Below, one piece after another: positions 4,904-5,402 of a stretch of 5,402 nt of DNA (positions within the stretch are counted from its first letter, which is position 1; every line of letters starts with the position of its first letter). The stretch comes from JAXHUA01 sp034189695 (GTDB lineage Bacteria; Chloroflexota; Dehalococcoidia; E44-bin15). The position numbers and the translations under genes are program-made. The notes below the pieces were generated by a model. The model was not told the origin of the DNA and did no database searches. It was given only the letters and a program-made list of their open reading frames with translations. The stretch spans positions 1 through 5,402 of the forward strand of contig JAXHUA010000182.1 in assembly GCA_034189695.1 (NCBI GenBank), given 5' to 3'.

Positions 4904-5046
4904 AGGCTGGGGGTGAGGGTGGAGCGTGTGTGACCACCACGTGGCGCTTCCCTCTCCCTCTGACTCCCTCCCGCCAGGGGAGGGAGGACTGGGGCCTCCA
5001 CCCCGCCATCCGCCCTGTCGTCGCGAGCGCAGCCGCAGGCCCCACC

Positions 5047-5144
5047 TGTCATTGCGAGCGCAGCGAAGCAATCCCGGCGGTGCGGTGCGACCCAGATACG
5101 CCCCACCCCGAGATTGCTTCGGCGCTACGCGCCTCGCAATGACA
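5047..5144. repeat. 98-bp imperfect palindrome, copy 2
   Basis: Same architecture as the copy at 4544-4641, with the inner arms extended by one pair here (GAAGCAATC/GATTGCTTC). This looks like the more intact version; copy 1 has a C in place of that T. Confidence 0.85.
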
Positions 5145-5339
5145 TAGGGGGTGGGCCTCGAAATGTCAAAGGCGCGTGGCGCGGTGACGGTGGGGCGCCC
5201 GCGCGTAGCGAGCGTGCGCTCGGGGCCGTTCATGCCCCCCACTTCGCTCGGGACAAGGTTCGACAGGCCTGCCCTGAGCCCGCCGAAGGGCTCACCACGA
5301 ACGGAAGGGGTGCGGCTGAACACGAACGGCACAACACAT

Positions 5340-5372
5340 CCGTTCGCCCTCAGCCTGTCGAAGGGTGAACGG
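5340..5372. repeat. CCGTTC/GAACGG palindrome, copy 2
   Basis: Identical to the palindrome at 4837-4869 and placed exactly one 503-bp period away. Confidence 0.75.
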
Positions 5373-5402
5373 TGGAGCAAGCGTGTCCCCTCTCCCTTGA
5401 GG

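Larger units (their letters stand above)
4451..4953. repeat. 503-bp composite intergenic repeat, copy 1
   Basis: Aligned to 4954-5402 at a constant offset of 503 bp, with about 17 mismatches in 449 positions by eye and no net indel. The copy comprises, in order: a CTCCCTCC/GGAGGGAG inverted repeat; a 98-bp palindrome; two CCTCGCAATGACA arm fragments; a GTTCGACAGG...CACGAACGG element containing a nested CCTGAGC..GCCGAAGGG element; a CCGTTC/GAACGG palindrome; and a GTCCCCTC/GAGGGGAC palindrome. It has stops in all sensible contexts and no gene. Such elements are typical of dispersed, non-autonomous intergenic repeats; no transposase is present. The preceding 4373-4450 holds only GC-rich spacer. 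Confidence 0.9.
4954..5402. repeat. 503-bp composite intergenic repeat, copy 2, cut by window end
   Basis: This is the second tandem copy, with the same order of blocks. Most differences from copy 1 cluster in the arm-fragment region (about 5140-5190), where several substitutions alter the AATGACA motif; the rest is nearly identical. About 54 bp of the expected unit lie beyond the window. No gene is supported in it. Confidence 0.9.

Noticed and set aside
4377..5045. Minus-strand open frame of about 222 codons in the right-hand repeats, and similar frames at 4681-5142 and 4847-5380
   Set aside because: These translate intergenic palindromes and contain the familiar spurious peptides (CHCERSEA, VIARRVAPKQS, CARNDRW, FDRLRANG). 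The frames recur because the DNA repeats.
4451..5402. Insertion sequence or transposon
   Set aside because: There is no transposase frame, no defined terminal inverted repeats for a whole unit, and no target duplication; it is better described as clustered non-autonomous palindromic repeats.

Overview
This is a GC-rich bacterial window holding one two-gene operon on the minus strand. Downstream of a leader lies a SipW/ER-type signal peptidase (3154-3840). It overlaps by 4 nt a very large secreted protein (425-3157) whose N-terminus closely resembles a SipW-dependent TasA/camelysin export signal. No taxonomic marker gene is present. The GC content, the SipW-type export pair and the dense short palindromic repeats would suit an uncultured Chloroflexota or another GC-rich, monoderm-like environmental bacterium, but that placement is a weak inference.

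Layout from left to right. Positions 1-310 hold intergenic repeat DNA: the right half of a large palindrome, a seven-copy tandem array of about 25 bp, and a degenerate 'GTTCGAC...CACGAACGG' element. A candidate intrinsic terminator (336-376, minus) follows the stop codon of the large gene. The secreted protein (910 aa) has a SipW-type signal, a TasA/CalY-like N-domain, five Cys-rich InlB-B-repeat-like modules in an A-B-A-B-C order, and a C-terminal beta domain interrupted by an acidic DxDxDG calcium-binding-like insert. The signal peptidase gene carries a perfect Shine-Dalgarno for the secreted protein inside its own 3' end. Its leader (3841-4077) has two strong hairpins and a plus-strand consensus-like promoter.

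Beyond the leader, at about 4078-4332 on the minus strand, lies what looks like a discrete structured RNA of about 255 nt. It is bounded by a perfect TTGACA / TATAAT promoter (18-bp spacer) and a textbook intrinsic terminator. I could not assign it to a known RNA family, and it is the most interesting object in the window. It could be a free-standing small RNA or a terminated leader controlling the operon below it.

Positions 4451-5402 are non-coding: two tandem copies of a 503-bp composite repeat (the second cut by the window edge, about 96% identical by eye, no net indel), each built of several nested palindromic elements. Related elements at 1-310 in the same orientation mean that the operon and RNA are bracketed by repeat DNA.

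Working model: the signal peptidase is dedicated to processing the large adjacent substrate, which is secreted and may assemble into a surface or matrix structure stabilised by disulfides and calcium. The RNA may regulate this, but nothing in the sequence proves a link.
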